This document shows, one piece after another, positions 11,347-24,065 of a DNA stretch of 64,000 bases; position 1 is the stretch's first letter; each line of letters opens with the position of its first letter. The position numbers and the translations under genes are program-made. The DNA lies in the NCBI GenBank assembly GCA_020465985.1, contig JAANYP010004357.1:124001-188000 (forward strand), in the 5' to 3' direction. The notes below the pieces were generated by a model, which saw nothing but the letters and a program-made list of their open reading frames with translations, had not been told where the DNA came from and did no database searches. The DNA comes from Centrapalus pauciflorus (lineage: Eukaryota > Streptophyta > Magnoliopsida > Asterales > Asteraceae).

Positions 11347-11371
11347 GGTTCCCAATGATTACATTTATATC

Positions 11372-11726
11372 TGTAAATTTGTCCCAATCAATAATCATTG
11401 CACTCACAATAATAAACAATAATAATATTATCCAAACAATGAGAATTATCACTCAATCAAAGATGAATATGTCAGAGAGAAAAGAAGAACAAAACGGTGT
11501 CCGCTTTTTCTTATTTGAATAATGACAAACTTGTGGGAAACCCTGGGAAACCCTAGGAGAGTTTCCCTTAAATATTAAATCCAAGTTTGAAGGGTTTACA
11601 AAGTACACCCCCAACTTCTAAATACAAGAATTGAATTACAAAAGAAAGAAATGAAATTACATGGAAATAAAATGCAACTAACTATTACAAAATAAACTCC
11701 ACATGATTGAAATTTAGAATGTAACA
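11372..11726 (-). repeat. LTR of copia family D, minus strand (D-, 3' LTR)
   Basis: Read on the minus strand it starts TGTTACATTC at 11726 and ends TTTACA at 11372. It aligns along its length with the plus-strand LTR at 43333-43681, including the block around the complement of GGGAAACCCTAGGAGAG. On the minus strand it is preceded by the purine tract AAAGGGGTAGAT. No matching target duplication is found on the far side of the inverted pair. A diverged solo copy lies at 62794-63152. Confidence 0.9.
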
Positions 11727-11964
11727 ATCTACCCCTTTACGATCATTGTGGAGGATGACAGGCTTGCTCTACAGATTCTCATAACAAGAATAACTTCAAA
11801 TCTTGTAATCACCTGCCGAGCATGCAACCTGTCATTAATAAGCTCTATTCGTTGAGGAGATCCTGTATCTCATTTGGCTTCTTTTTGAGTTCAAAAACTG
11901 TCTAGGCATCATCCTGCTGGAGTCTCCCATTCAGCTATGCTGTTATTAGTCGGAGAGTGTCATC
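11727..11964 (-). pseudogene. End of D- accessory ORF and 3' untranslated region (minus strand)
   Basis: This stretch is the reverse complement of a region homologous to 43085-43332 of D+ (shared AGCATAGCTGAATGGGAGA, GACAGGTTGCATGCTCG and GAGAATCTG). It is the part of D- left on the far side of the B insertion; the rest continues at 37342. No intact reading frame remains. Confidence 0.85.
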
Positions 11965-12419
11965 TGTTAGGCACAAAAAGGCCTCAGTCAAACCTGCTCT
12001 ACATCTTAGAGGGAGATTTTTAATCAAACCTGTTTGATGCACTTGAAGGTATAATGTAAGGCCTGTTTATGCCTTATTGAAACCTGAAAAGTGATTTGCA
12101 ATATCAGCCCCAAGCTGTTTACCCTGTTGCATTCGTTGCAACAAAGGCAGATTGTTCAAGCTGTTCTGTCTGCTGAATAGGATGGACATAAACTGTCTAT
12201 GCTGCTCTGTTTTGTTGAGCAGCTTGGAAAGATTCTTAGTGTTCTGTTCTTTGTGAACAGGCTAAACACTTTATGGAATATGTTTCCAAGTCCTCATGTA
12301 TTGTTTTTGGGTATAAGATCAGTTTACAAGTCGAAGACAAAGTGGAAAACAGAAACTGCATAGCCTGCCTACGCTATTCTGTTACATGAAGACAAACGGA
12401 TATCTGAAAAGTGTGACAT
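11965..12419 (+). repeat. B 5' LTR, first part
   Basis: Matches 36228-36700 of the B 3' LTR from TGTTAGGCAC onward and ends about 12419 within GAAAAGTGTGACATACC, where the C sequence begins. It lacks a 20-base tandem duplication (AACCTGTTCTTTGTGAACAG) found in the 3' LTR. Rich in GAACAG/CTGTTC motifs. Confidence 0.9.
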
Positions 12420-12467
12420 ACCGCTATTCTCATCAGATCATGGACAGTTTCCCATATATCAATCAAA

Positions 12468-13886
12468 ATGTCAAAAGACGCGCTAGCAATGGGATCAGAA
12501 ACCAAACCCCCAATTCTATACAGGGGTGAATATGTTCAATGGAGGGAGAGGTTTCTTGAATTCAATAGCTTTCATGATTTATCAGAAGAGATGCTGAAAT
12601 CCTTAACAGAAGGACCAACCACTTTCATGGAAACAATCCCTGGAGTACCAACCGGTAATCCCCCAATTCCACCAAGGACAGTAGAGGTCACCAACCTGAC
12701 TGAGGCCCAAAAGAAGAGAAAATTAGGGGATAAAACTGCCAGGAAGTTACTTCTGATATCCATCCCAAATGATATTTACACATGCCTCACAAACACAAAA
12801 ACTGCTAAGTCAATTTCGGATGAAGTGTGTAAACTGATGAGGGGATCTGACAGAGCTGCCACAAACAGGGCTAGAAACAGCCTAATGACGTTTGAAAATT
12901 TCAGAGCCCGTGAAGGAGAACTACTGGAAAACACTTACCTAAGGTTTGTGTCTTTGGTAAGTGAAATGAAACGAAATGGAGTGACAAAGTCCAATCTGGA
13001 CATAAATGTCAAATTCCTATATGTTTTGAATCCTGAATGGGAGAAATATGCTATGATAATCCAGCAAACAAAGGATATTGAAGAAATGGATTTTCATATG
13101 ATATTTGAGAATCTCAACAACTATCAAGAGGTTGTGTTGAGGAAAATATAAGGAAAGAAGAAATCCGAGAAAGAAACTGCTGATCCATTGGCACTACTGG
13201 CAGAGAAAAAGTACAAATACAAAATGAAAAAGGAGAAAAGAGCCGTAGTCAGCAATACATCTTCCGAATCAGAATCCTCCGATTCATCTGCTGATTCAGA
13301 GATAGAAGAAATGAAAAACCAGATGGCACTGCTAACAAAAGTATTTCAAAAGAAATTCTACAGAAAGCCAACCAACAATAAGATGCGCTAAAAAACAGGC
13401 TCGAGGAAAATTGAGAAGAAGGACAAATATGAGAAATCTGGAGAAAGCAGTGGAAGAAAGACTGACAAATATGAAAAGTCAGACAAGTCAGCAAAGAAAG
13501 ATTCAGAACAGAAATGTTACAACTGTGGAAAACCAGGTCATTATGCCCGAGAATGTAGATCCCCAGTAGTCAAAAACTCAGACTACTATATGAGAAAGGC
13601 TCTCTTAGCCAAAGAAAAAGAGTCGGGAAAAGCTCTTATGGCGGAGGATGACCATTGGTTACAGTTATCTGAAGATGAAGATATTCTGGATGAAGATGCT
13701 CACATTTGCCTCAAATCAGAGATATTCAATGAGTCTGAACTGAGTGAATCAGCCATATTAGCTGAGGATGAAGTATGGGTTGGTTTAACTGATGAAGAGC
13801 ATGCAGAAATACAAGAATCTGAGGAGGAAGAGACAGAAGAAGTTGCATTGATGGCAACTGGCAAAACCGAGGCTGAAAATGATTAA
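12468..13886 (+). pseudogene. Element C gag (with zinc knuckle), broken by stops
   Basis: From ATG 12468 a copia gag (UBN2/DUF4219 type) reads KPPILYRGEYVQWRERF, then DKTARKLLLISIPNDIY, TYLRFVSLVSEM and LNPEWEKY. In-frame stops interrupt it at 13149-13151, 13389-13391 and 13884-13886, but the frame between them stays gag-like. A CX2CX4HX4C zinc knuckle (CYNCGKPGHYAREC) is encoded at 13515-13556, followed by an acidic, Glu-rich stretch. Gag would form the particle and bind RNA. The intact surroundings of each stop suggest fairly recent point inactivation. Confidence 0.9.
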
Positions 13887-13967
13887 GATTCAGATAAGCC
13901 GGAGGTACTTTCTAATTCTGACTCTGATATTGATGAATCATGTGTACTAGAAGAAAAACTAACTCGG

Positions 13968-15248
13968 ATGGCCTTTATGCTTAAAAAGTTTGAAAAATCT
14001 TTAAAGGCGGAAAAGAAAAATGCTCATTCTTTGCAAAACAAACTTCGAAATGAACATAACTTAGTTTTAGATTTTTCCAAAGATAAAGCATTAGCCTTAC
14101 GAGTAGTTTCAGATTTACAAGATAAGGAAAAAGAACTACAAAGCAAAATACTTAATCTTAATCAAAATTATATCTGACTTACAAGAAAGACTGAGAATTG
14201 CAGAATTAGAAGCTTCCAATTTTTCTGTAAAATATCATGCTATTTTTGAAGAACGAACTAAACTTTATGAGAAAATAAAGAAGATGGAAAATGAATTTAT
14301 CAAAAGAAGGCAAACAGATCAAACCATTTATTTAAATCAACCAAAAGACACAAAATTTTATAATTCTAAATCTGGAATTGGTTGGGAAAATCCAAAGTAT
14401 CTGAAAAAAGCAATATCTAGTTCACCAACACTATATGATGTCAGATACATGAACTTAGGATTAAAAATGGCATTTATGAAAGCCTCTGATGAAGTAGAAT
14501 CTAGTGAAGAAATAAAAATACTACGATCAGACAAAATGCAAAATTCTGGTGATTATACCAGAATAAATGAATCAAATAATATTCATGATATTAAAGAAGA
14601 GTACATTCAAAGATATTCTGAAAAGGATTTGTCTGAATTACCTACTCAATCTCAAAAGTTATATCTGCCATATTCCATTTTAGAAAAGATAAATTCTGAT
14701 CTAGACTTGAAAATTAAAAATTTTGAGACAGAGAATGGAACTCTAAAGGCTGAACTAAGAACTATGGAACAAAAGTTACAAAATCAGCCTAAAAACATAA
14801 AATTGTCTGATCCACAATCCTCAACTTCTCTAGATTCTATTAATCAGAAAAGGAATTTGATCTGTATATGCATTCTGACTTTAATTCATTAGAGCACATG
14901 TTTGGTAAAATTGATGAATTTGTCAAACTTTTGCATAACAAACAATCAGATGATAATAAAGAACCTGTTGAAATTTTGCAAAGAATTTCTACAGATTCAT
15001 TAAAATCATCTGAAAATTCACCATTATTACAACAAAAGAAGGAGAAAACAAAAGTTATTGTTAATACTCCTAACTTTGAAAAAGGTGAATCATCTTCATC
15101 AACGGACTACATTGCACTTAAAGTCCAATCTTCAAAAGGTATGAGAAATTTACAGAAGAAACAAGTATCTAAATCTACTAATTCTCATACTTCTTTTATG
15201 TCCAATATCATTGTGAACGGTTCAAGAAAACAAGTTTGGAGTAAGTAG
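13968..15248 (+). pseudogene. Element C gag-pol linker, Lys/Glu-rich and coiled-coil-like
   Basis: Three open segments (13968-14177, 14284-14892, 14868-15248) in shifting frames encode Lys-, Glu-, Ser- and Asn-rich sequence such as LEKINSDLDLKIKNFETENG, with heptad-like spacing typical of a coiled coil. No enzyme motif is present. Position between the zinc knuckle and protease is typical of SIRE-like copia elements, which have long linkers here. Frameshifts are needed near 14170-14284 and 14880. Confidence 0.7.
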
Positions 15249-15707
15249 AAAAGAGAACAGAAAAACAAGAGTGGCGCGTGAAGGAAAAAATTGTTACAGA
15301 TAGAAATAGCAACATTGAACATTCAGTCTGTAATAATAAACTTGTTAATAATTATTGTATAAAGTTTTCTAGAACGGAATTAATTGCTTTGAATTCTTGT
15401 GCTTGTTAGCTTTCAATTGTTAAATCTAATAAGCTCGTCTGGCAACCGAAGAAAAAGGACCCATTTTATGAACAGGAAAAGGTTCCACAGAAAAGAATTA
15501 CAAAATCAATTCCACCACGAATTGTACAAAAGTGGATACCTAAAAGAACAGTTCAAAAGTGGGTACCTAAAACAAAATAAAATGATAAGCTAAAAGTCAT
15601 ATCTGTTAGGAAAACAAATAATACTTTGCATCAATTACCCAAAACAAAAGTACCCAACTACAAGTGGGTACCTCATGTGCTACTTCGTCTTATAGGTAAA
15701 CCACGTC

Positions 15708-18700
15708 TGGTATCTTGACTCCGGATGTTCCAAGCATATGACCGGACAAAGAGACACACTCACGGACTTTGTAGAAAAGTTCTGTGGGACAGTCAGATTT
15801 GGAAATGATCAGTTTTATCCGATAAAAGCATATGGAAGTCTCAAATACGACAAAATTACCATCCAAAAGGTTTTCTATGTTGATGGTCTTGGACACAAAT
15901 TGTTTAGTATTGGACAGTTGTGTGATAAAGGTTTAGAAGTCAATTTCAAAGCCAATCGGTGCAGCATCAGATCTGGAGAAGGTAAGGAAATTTTAGCAGG
16001 AACCAGGAAAACCAATTTGTACTCCATTGATTTAGCCTCGATTAATCTGAAGAAAGATGTCTGCTTAATGTCAAAAGCTACATCTAAAACAGCATGGCTG
16101 TGGCATCGTCGCCTTTCACATCTGAACTTCAATGAGTTAACCAACCTAGCAAAAGGAGGGTTAGTTAAAGGGCTGCCAACTCTCAAATTCCAAAAGGAGC
16201 AGTTGTGCGCCGCATGTGAAAAAGGAAAAATGACAAGAGCTACACACAAATCCAAAGCTGAACACTCATCCACGAGTGCACTGGAATTACTTCATATGGA
16301 TTTGTGTGGACCAATGAGAGTACAAAGCATTAATAAGAAACGATATGTATTGGTGATAGTTGATGACTATTCACGATACACATGGGTTTTCTTCCTGAGG
16401 TCCAAATCGGATGCAACTGAAACGATCATAGACTTCATCCGGAAAATACAAGTGAAGTTGCAACTCACAATTCAAACAATCCGCTCAGATAACGGAACAG
16501 AATTCAAGAACAAATCGCTTTACTCATTCTTGAATTCTATAGGAATTACACATCAGTTTTTAGCTGCTCGAACTCCACAACAAAACGGTGTCGTTGAAAG
16601 AAGAAATCGGACACTAGTGGAATCAGCTAGGACGATGCTAACATATTCAAATTTACCGTTATTCTTATGGGCAGAAGCAGTTGCAACAGCTTGTTTCACA
16701 CAGAATCCTTCAATCATAAATAAGAGATTCGGAAAGACTCCTTATGAATTGATTAATAAACGAATACCTAATATTAAATTTTCCATGTCTTTGGTTGCAG
16801 ATGCTTTATTCTAAACGACAAAGATAATCTTGGAAAGTTTAATCAAAAGGCTGATGAAGGAATATTCATCGGATATTCAAAGGAGTCGGTTGCCTTCCGT
16901 GTGTACAACAAGAGAACCAAGACAGTCAACGAGAGCGTAAACGTCAAATTTGATGAAGGAGAGGTAATGGCTTCTGAACACACCAGTTCAGGACCCGAAC
17001 CTCAAACGCAGACTTCATTGAAGTCATCTGAACAAAATGCTGATCACTCAGAATTACATAAGTTGTTTGAGAATTTTTATGAAGACTATTTTGAAAAGCC
17101 CAAAACTAATGTTCTAAATTTGGTGCTTGATAGGATTACTGATGATCCAGTCGTAGTCTCTGATCTTTCTCAACAACAAGTTTCAGAAGAAACTGGAGAA
17201 GCCTCAATAGCAAATGTGCAGTCGACAACTGAGATTGTACAACCCAGTGAACCTCCAAATTCTTCTGAAACCCCCATAACTTCTGAACATTCAGAAGCTC
17301 CTACCTCAGATGTCCCACCTACCACATCTGAAGTAACTCCCCAACCAATATATCTAGATCGTAATCCCAATCAAGACCAAATAGAACCGTTTCCACATAC
17401 TTTTAAGTGGACAAGAAATCACCTAATAGAAAACATTATTGGTGATCCATCCGCTTCAGTCCAAACAAGAAGGGCCACCATAAATGAATGTCTATTTTCA
17501 AATTTTCTAAGTAAAATAGAGCCCAAGAATGTAAAAGAAGCAATTCTGGACGCTGATTGGATTGTGGCGATGCAAGAAGAACTGAACCAGTTCGAACGGT
17601 TAAAGGTCTGGAGACTTGTTGAGCGCCCAAAAGACAAATCCATAATAGGCATGAAATGGATCTTTAAAAACAAAAAGGATGAACATGGAGTAATCATTCG
17701 GAATAAAGCTCGTCTCGTTGCCAAAGGTTACAGCCAACAAGAAGGGATTGACTACGATGAAACGTTTGCACCAGTTGCACAAATCGAAGCGATTAGAATG
17801 TTTTTAGCTTTTGCCGCTCATAAAATCTTTACAGTTTATCAAATGGATGTTATAACTGCGTTTTTAAACGGGGAACTAACAGATGAAGTGTATACATATC
17901 AGCCCGAAGGTTTTACTGATCCTTCGAGACCTGATCATGTATATATTTTAGATAAGTCACTGTATGGCCTTAAACAAGCACCGCGTGCTTGGTACGATGC
18001 ACTTTCAACATATCTGTTGAAATGTGGATTTAACAAAGGTGCAGTTGACACAACCCTATTTATAAAACGTCAGGGGCCGGATATCATAGTTATACAAATA
18101 TATGTAGATGACATAATATTTGGGTCTACAAATCCGGAATTTTGTAAGAATTTCGCATTTTTAATGTCCCAAAAATTCGAAATGAGCATGATGGGGGAAA
18201 TAAATTTTTTCTTAGGATTACAAGTAAAACAATTAGCTGATGGTATTTTTATCAATCAGTCAAAATATATACAAGACATGTTAAAGAAATTTATCATGGT
18301 CAACAGTACTCCTATGAAAACTCCAATGGCTCCGGATTCAAAGTCAAAACTCGATGAGGACATTTCAGGGAAACCTATAGATGTGACTCACTATCGAGGT
18401 ATAATTGGGTCAATAATGTACTTAACAGCTAGTAGACCAGATATTATGTTTGCTACACGTGTCTGTGCAAGATATCAGGCAAATCCTAAAGAACCACACT
18501 TAACAGCTGCGAAACGAATTTTAAGATATCTTAAAGGAACTCCAAATCTTGGTTTGTGGTATCCTAGAGAATCTTCATTTAATCTAACTGCCTTTTCTGA
18601 CGATGATCACACAGGTGATAAGATGGACAGAAAAAGTACGTCTGGAGCAGTACAGTTCTTAGGTGACAAACCCGTATGCTGCTCATCCAAGAAACAACAT

Positions 18701-19048
18701 TGCGTCTCATTGTCTACAGCTGAAGCAGAGTACGTTGCTGTATCTTCTTGCTGTTCTCAAGTGTTGTGGATGAAGAGCCAACTGCGCGATTACGGGTTTA
18801 CACCAAAGAAAATACCAATCTACTGTGATTCTCAGAGCGCAATAGCTATTGCATCAAATCCGGTGCAACATTCAAAAACAAAACACATTGACATTCGGTA
18901 TCATTTTATAAAAGATCATGTAGAAAATGGAAATATAGAATTATATTTTGTGCCTACTGAATATCAACTAGCTGATTTGTTTACCAAAGCGTTAGATGAA
19001 AAACGATTTAATTTTTTGGTATACAAATTAGGTATGTTGAATCGTTAA
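15708..19048 (+). pseudogene. Element C pol: protease, integrase, RT, RNase H
   Basis: Protease starts WYLDSGCSKHMTG (Asp codon at 15717). Then GAG-pre-integrase (WLWHRRLSHLNFNEL), integrase with CAACEKGK, LHMDLCGP, IRSDNGTEF and NGVVERRNRT (all three acidic residues present), RT with [27 protein letters not shown] and YVDDIIFG (about 18103), and RNase H with [20 protein letters not shown] and [11 protein letters not shown], ending at GMLNR. A frameshift separates integrase (stop at 16812-16814) from RT (frame resuming upstream of 16901). Some RNase H positions are degraded (SDDDHTGDK). The order protease-integrase-RT is diagnostic of Ty1/copia. It shares most motifs with A. Confidence 0.95.
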
Positions 19049-19675
19049 GATTTAATAATTCAGTAGTTTCAATTTATAATTTTAAATTTACATTTTTTAT
19101 TGATTTTAATCTGATGTTAAAATTCTTGAATCTTAAAAGTTCAATATTCTTTGGAATTTAACAAGATCTGGATTGTCATGTGCAGGGGGAGCAGAAAATA
19201 AATTTATCTGATTTTGAGTAAATCTGATAAAATTTTTTGTGCAGGGAGAGCTGAGCTGAGAAAAAGAATACACATTTGAGGGGGAGCAGCATTCAAAACT
19301 TAAAGGGGGAGTATTTTAATTTTTTTTTTGTTTTTCTTTTTGTTTGTTGTTTTCTTTGTTAATTGTTTTTATTTTTTATTTTTTTGGTTATGTGTATTTT
19401 CAATTTTTTTTGTTGTTTTTGTTTGTTTAATTACAATTTTTGTTGAAAAGATAATTTGGGTTTAAATAATTGAGTTAATAAAAGTGTGTTGAAGTTGGGC
19501 CGATTTTTTTTTCCAAATATGGGCCGGATATTGGATATTATAAATTTGAAATTCAAATTTCAAATTAATCTTTTTCGGAAAACCGGTTTCATCTTCTTCC
19601 CCAAGCTTCCTTCAACATTAAGCAAACTCAATAACCCATAATCGACTGAATCAAGGTTTCTATTTCATCAAAATT
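19049..19675 (+). promoter_or_regulatory. Element C spacer: PPT-like tracts and predicted internal promoter
   Basis: No ORF of note. Three GGGGGAG tracts occur at 19185-19191, 19280-19286 and 19305-19311, followed by a T-rich stretch. TGGGCC elements lie at 19496-19501 and 19520-19525, then TATAAAT at 19539-19545, then a CT-rich leader (about 19590-19670) ending in a strong splice donor GTGAGT at 19676. The layout equals that found after pol in A and B and suggests a separate promoter for the accessory ORF. Confidence 0.55.
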
Positions 19676-20836
19676 GTGAGTAAATGTTTTTGTTGTTTAC
19701 ATATAGTATTTGTCTGTAGCCTATTTCAGATTCGGCTTATACTTGTATCAGTGTTCGTATTTTTTTTTTTTTGTGTATTATGGATGTTAATGGTGTTCAT
19801 AATGTTTGTTCATAAAATTCAAATTAATTGTGTGGTCTGGTTCGGTTTGTCAAAGTGAACATGAATTTAAAATTTCATGGTTCAAATTAAACCACACAAA
19901 TAGAAACTTAGATTTTAATATCAAAAAGTTTCGAGTTCAAAATATTACTGAAATTTGATTTTTTTAACAACTTAAATGTTGTTTTTAATCAAAGATCAGT
20001 AAAACAAAAATGTGTAAAATTGTTTTTCGAAAGGAACACAGGTTTTTATTCAATAAAAAGGTTCCTGAAATCAATTTTTGGAAAATCAGTGTGAAAACAC
20101 TTGAAAAATAATTTTCAGAGCAGTTTCTCGAACAAAGGGATATTCGAGAAAGTCTTAGTTTTATTCGAGTTGAGTGCAATGATACTCGAGAAAGACCAAG
20201 AGTCATTCGAGTTGATAATGATAATCGAGAAAGTATCTGTGTCACTCGAGTTGATTAAATGTTTATTCGAGAAACTTATGTGTATCACGCGAGTTGAATG
20301 AATACATGACTTAGAAAATTTCAGATAAACATTCTCGTTTTGCCCGAGAGACTGATGGTTAATTCGAGTTAGTCATATGTTGAATTTGAGAAAATTCCTT
20401 ATTCATTCGAGTTGGACTATTAGAACATACGAGAACATTTAAGACTTATTCGAGAATCTTCATGTTTTATTCGAGTTTGGTACTTGTGTTATTCGAGAAG
20501 GTTATAGTTCATTCGAGTTGATACATAGACTAAGTCGAGATGTTTCATGTGTCATCCGAGACTAATCAAGAGTCATTCGAGAATGAAGTAATTTCATTCG
20601 AGTTTAAATAAAAATTTGTTCTAAGTGTTGGATTTTTAATGTTTTAAGAAAAATGTCACATTTTTTCAAGAAATTATTATAAAGTTGTAATTTTCTAGCA
20701 TTGGTCTCTAAACGATTGACTCTGGAGTCCTGTCAATGATAGTTTATTATTGTTTGGAATGTTACAATTTTTCTACATTTGGAGGATTGTCATTTGTTTA
20801 CCTGTTCTGACTAACATGATTTTTATTTGTTTACAG
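19676..20836 (+). other. Predicted leader intron before the C accessory ORF
   Basis: Donor GTGAGT at 19676-19681 and acceptor TTTGTTTACAG ending at 20836, eight bases before the ATG at 20845. The interval has no long ORF and contains the TTCGAG array. Prediction from splice consensus only; 1161 bases is plausible for a plant leader intron. Confidence 0.45.
20126..20605 (+). repeat. Alternating TTCGAGAA / TTCGAGTT motif array
   Basis: About 20 copies of (A/T)TTCGAG or one-base variants over 480 bases, mostly 20-35 bases apart and tending to alternate between CGAGAA(A/G) and CGAGTTG. Typical neighbours are TATTCGAGAAAG and CATTCGAGTTGAT. Within the predicted leader intron of C. Not tandem in the strict sense, because the sequence between motifs varies. 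Confidence 0.8.
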
Positions 20837-20844
20837 GTGTTCAA

Positions 20845-23800
20845 ATGGCATCTCCAGTGCAGTCTCATAATTTCAATTCATCTGACTCCCATTCATCATC
20901 CAATCATAATCTCGTATCCACACCTGTTCGTTCTACTTCTGTTGCCCGTCCCTCACCGTCAAATATCATTCCAGATAACCAATTGGTTAAACCTAAACAT
21001 TGCCTACCTTTTAGAGATAATAACCATCGTCTGGATACCAAGGTTATTAAATTCAGTCATTTCTATCATAGTTGACATTCTTAAAGGCCAGCCGTTAGGT
21101 TATCTGCTTCAATATAAACCTTCTATCCCAGAGGTCTACCTACAACAATTTTGGCACACAGTCAAATTTGTTCCTGCTGATGGCAATCATCACTTCAAAG
21201 TAACAATAGATCAATTCAAAACCAAAATCACTCTAGCCAGAATCCGTCACAACCTATTTCTTCCAAGACAGATAGACACAGTTAACTTTCCCGAGTTGGC
21301 TGATTTTAAAGATTTTGTGTCGGATGAGGAGCTAGTTCATGATCTGATTTGCCTGGGTTACTCAAAGCCATTACCAAAGAGCTCCAAATTTCATAGGAAT
21401 GGCTTGAATGGGGAATGGTACAAGCTATTTGGAATTATCAATAGGTGTATGACGTCTAAGCACACAGGCATCGACAGATGCAACATTCATTGTTTACGGA
21501 TCTTTCATGGAATCGCGTTTAACAAGCATTATGATTATGCTCAGTGCATCTGGGAGGACTTAAAGGAAATTGTTCTTGCAAAAATAACAAATAGAGCAAG
21601 AAAGTTTGTTCCGCTCCAGAGATTCATACAAATTCTCATTCGAGGAATTCTACGAGCGAATGAAAATATATCGAAGCGAGCAAATTCACAGCGATGTCCA
21701 GATTATGTGATGATGAGTTTACATGAAGTGTCGGATTCTCCAAATGCAAATATCATGCCGATCCCGGAGTCGTTGTTAAAATATGCAGATCAAGAGAGCG
21801 AGCATGTGAGATTATATCGGATAGATCATGCTCCAATAGAGACCCAAGAGCCGGGATCTCTTACCCAAGGAGCCTTAGGACGAGAGGAACCTCAACATGG
21901 GGCTGAAGTTCAGGATGACCAACCTGTAAGTGAGGGAGATGACATTGTAAGGGGAGGTGAGGAAGAGGCTGAGAAATCTGATTCCGAGAGAACTTTGTCG
22001 GATATTCATGAAGAAGAAGGTGAAGGTGATGATAATGATGATGATGATGGTGCTGATGGAGGTGATCTTCATGAAGGAGGAAGTATGATGATAGACATAG
22101 TAAGTATTGCTGAAGAGAGTGTGAGGGATACCTTAAACCTAGACAGCCGGAGTATAACCACATCTGCTGTTAGCTCTCCTATGAGAGTTAGCATTGAAGA
22201 AGTCAGTATCCCACTGACGACTGCACACCTAACCATCCACTCAGTCTCCTCTCAACAGGAGATTGTTTCAATTGCGCACCGGGATGAACCTTATAGTCTA
22301 TCCGAGAGTCATTTGGACTTGATGGATATTGAAACAAGTACACAGCTGCCCGAGTGTACGACATCAATTCAATCACTGAGTATAGATCCTATACAGCCTA
22401 GGAAACTCGAGTCAACATCATCTGTTGAAGTCAGTATGGTTGAACTTCGTGTTCCCACTGGAACATCCTCAGCAACGGAAGCATTTGTTGCTCCGTCGCT
22501 TGAGGAGGGTGGAAGTCCAGTCAAAGCAACTACATTGCCAACTCTAAGTACTGGCCACTCAGACGTACTTTTCACAAGTTTGACTGTTATGACAACTGGA
22601 AGTCTAAGTGACCCAGTGGTGAATCTATCCCCGTTTGTTACTGAAACATCATTGAATCAAGCTTTGAGTGCCGCTGTTGCCGGAGTGAATACGCATGTAT
22701 CTGCTCAATTGTCTGAAGTGATGGCACAGATGACAAATATTCATAAGTTTCTGAAAGGTAAAGCAGTGGCTGAAGAATCAATCAAGCAGACTGAATCCAA
22801 TCAAGCACTGGACATTGAAGTTTCTGAAGATGATGATGTAATCACATTAACTGATGTTGATTTTCGAGCAGAATGGATTGAAGAGGAGGAAGGTTTAGTT
22901 CAGGAGATCTTGAAAGATACTGAATCGACACCGACGGTTGAAAAGACTGAGGTGGTTATTCAAGTTAAGGAAGAAATTGAAGAGTTTCTAGGTGAAAACG
23001 TGGTTGTTCAAGAAAAAGTTGATTTGAATGAGGTTGAGGTGATGGATAGATTCTTCAATGAATATGTGCTTGCAGATGAGTCTAAGAAACAGCATAGATT
23101 TAGATTTGAAGCACAACAAGTCGTTCAAAGGGAAATTCAAGACATGCTTACTCTGTTGAATAAAGATGAGATCAGTAAGAAGAAAGTAAAGAAACTTGAG
23201 CTTCCAGAGAATAGGTCAACAGAATTTATCAGAAAAAGGAACAAGATGCCATACATCGAAGATATTCTTGAAAAACGAATATTTTGCAAGAAACAAGCAC
23301 CATGTTCTTTTCTCAAGTTGTTTAGAGTTTTAGAGCCGAACATGCCAAATCTGGTCAATTATGCTAGCTTTCTGAGAAATAAGACTCAAGAAGTTGAGAA
23401 GGTTAGGAGTGAGTTCAGGATAGTTGATCTGGTGAAAATTGAAAAAGACAGATTTGTTAAGATCTTCTATCCAACGTTCACTGTTACGAGAGCTGATGGA
23501 AACACTTATACGTTCACAGAAGCAGACATGTTCAATATGCACCTGGTCGACATTGAAGATCTATTTGATGAGTTGTGCAGAAACAAAAGAAATGAACACT
23601 GCAGAGTTGCACTTAAGACACTTTTTCACTTCATGCATACCAAATTGGTATTGATGTCAGTGCAAGATCTTCAGATAGGTGTTGAACGAGGTATGAGGAA
23701 GATCAACATGACAGCTCCTCACAGAGATATCAATTTTGCTGGAGAATTGAAAGAATTCCAAGTTATCATGGTAAAGCATCCAGCAGTCATGTACAGAGAT

Positions 23801-24046
23801 AGAAATAAGAAGCTAAGAGCTATGAGAAGTGTAGAGCTGAACAAATTTTCAGATGGGACTCTGAACAAAGTTTTGAGTGGTTTAAAAGGAAAGCTTGCAA
23901 CTAATAAAAAAAGAAAGACGAAGAAAGGAGCTCTATCTGTGAATGACCGAAGACTCATGGTTGAGTTTATCTCAAAGATTGAATGGAGGCTCTCTGATCG
24001 TAAAAGCATTAGAAGATTTGAACAAAAGCTGGTTTTGTCAATTTAA
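20845..24046 (+). pseudogene. Element C accessory (env-position) ORF, one frameshift, otherwise open
   Basis: The likely start is ATG 20845, right after a splice acceptor: MASPVQSHNFNSSDSH, Ser/Pro-rich. The frame shifts near 21060-21075, after which about 990 codons stay open to 24046. The N-terminal region contains VDILKGQPLGYLL, VYLQQFWHTVKF, GIINRCMTSKHTG and ARKFVPLQRFIQILI, blocks also recognisable in D+ and more weakly in B. The middle is acidic and Ser/Thr-rich (EGEGDDNDDDDGADG). The C-terminal third is charged and helical, with a conserved block near 23545-23890 (DIEDLFDEL...DLQIGVERG) also present in D. No signal peptide or convincing transmembrane segment is visible, so calling it an envelope rests on position only. 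Function unknown. Confidence 0.75.
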
Positions 24047-24065
24047 AGACTTTGCTCTTTCCATC

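Noticed and set aside
15875..16273. 132-codon minus-strand ORF
   Set aside because: Antisense shadow of the C integrase coding sequence; similarly 2645-3028 opposite G gag.
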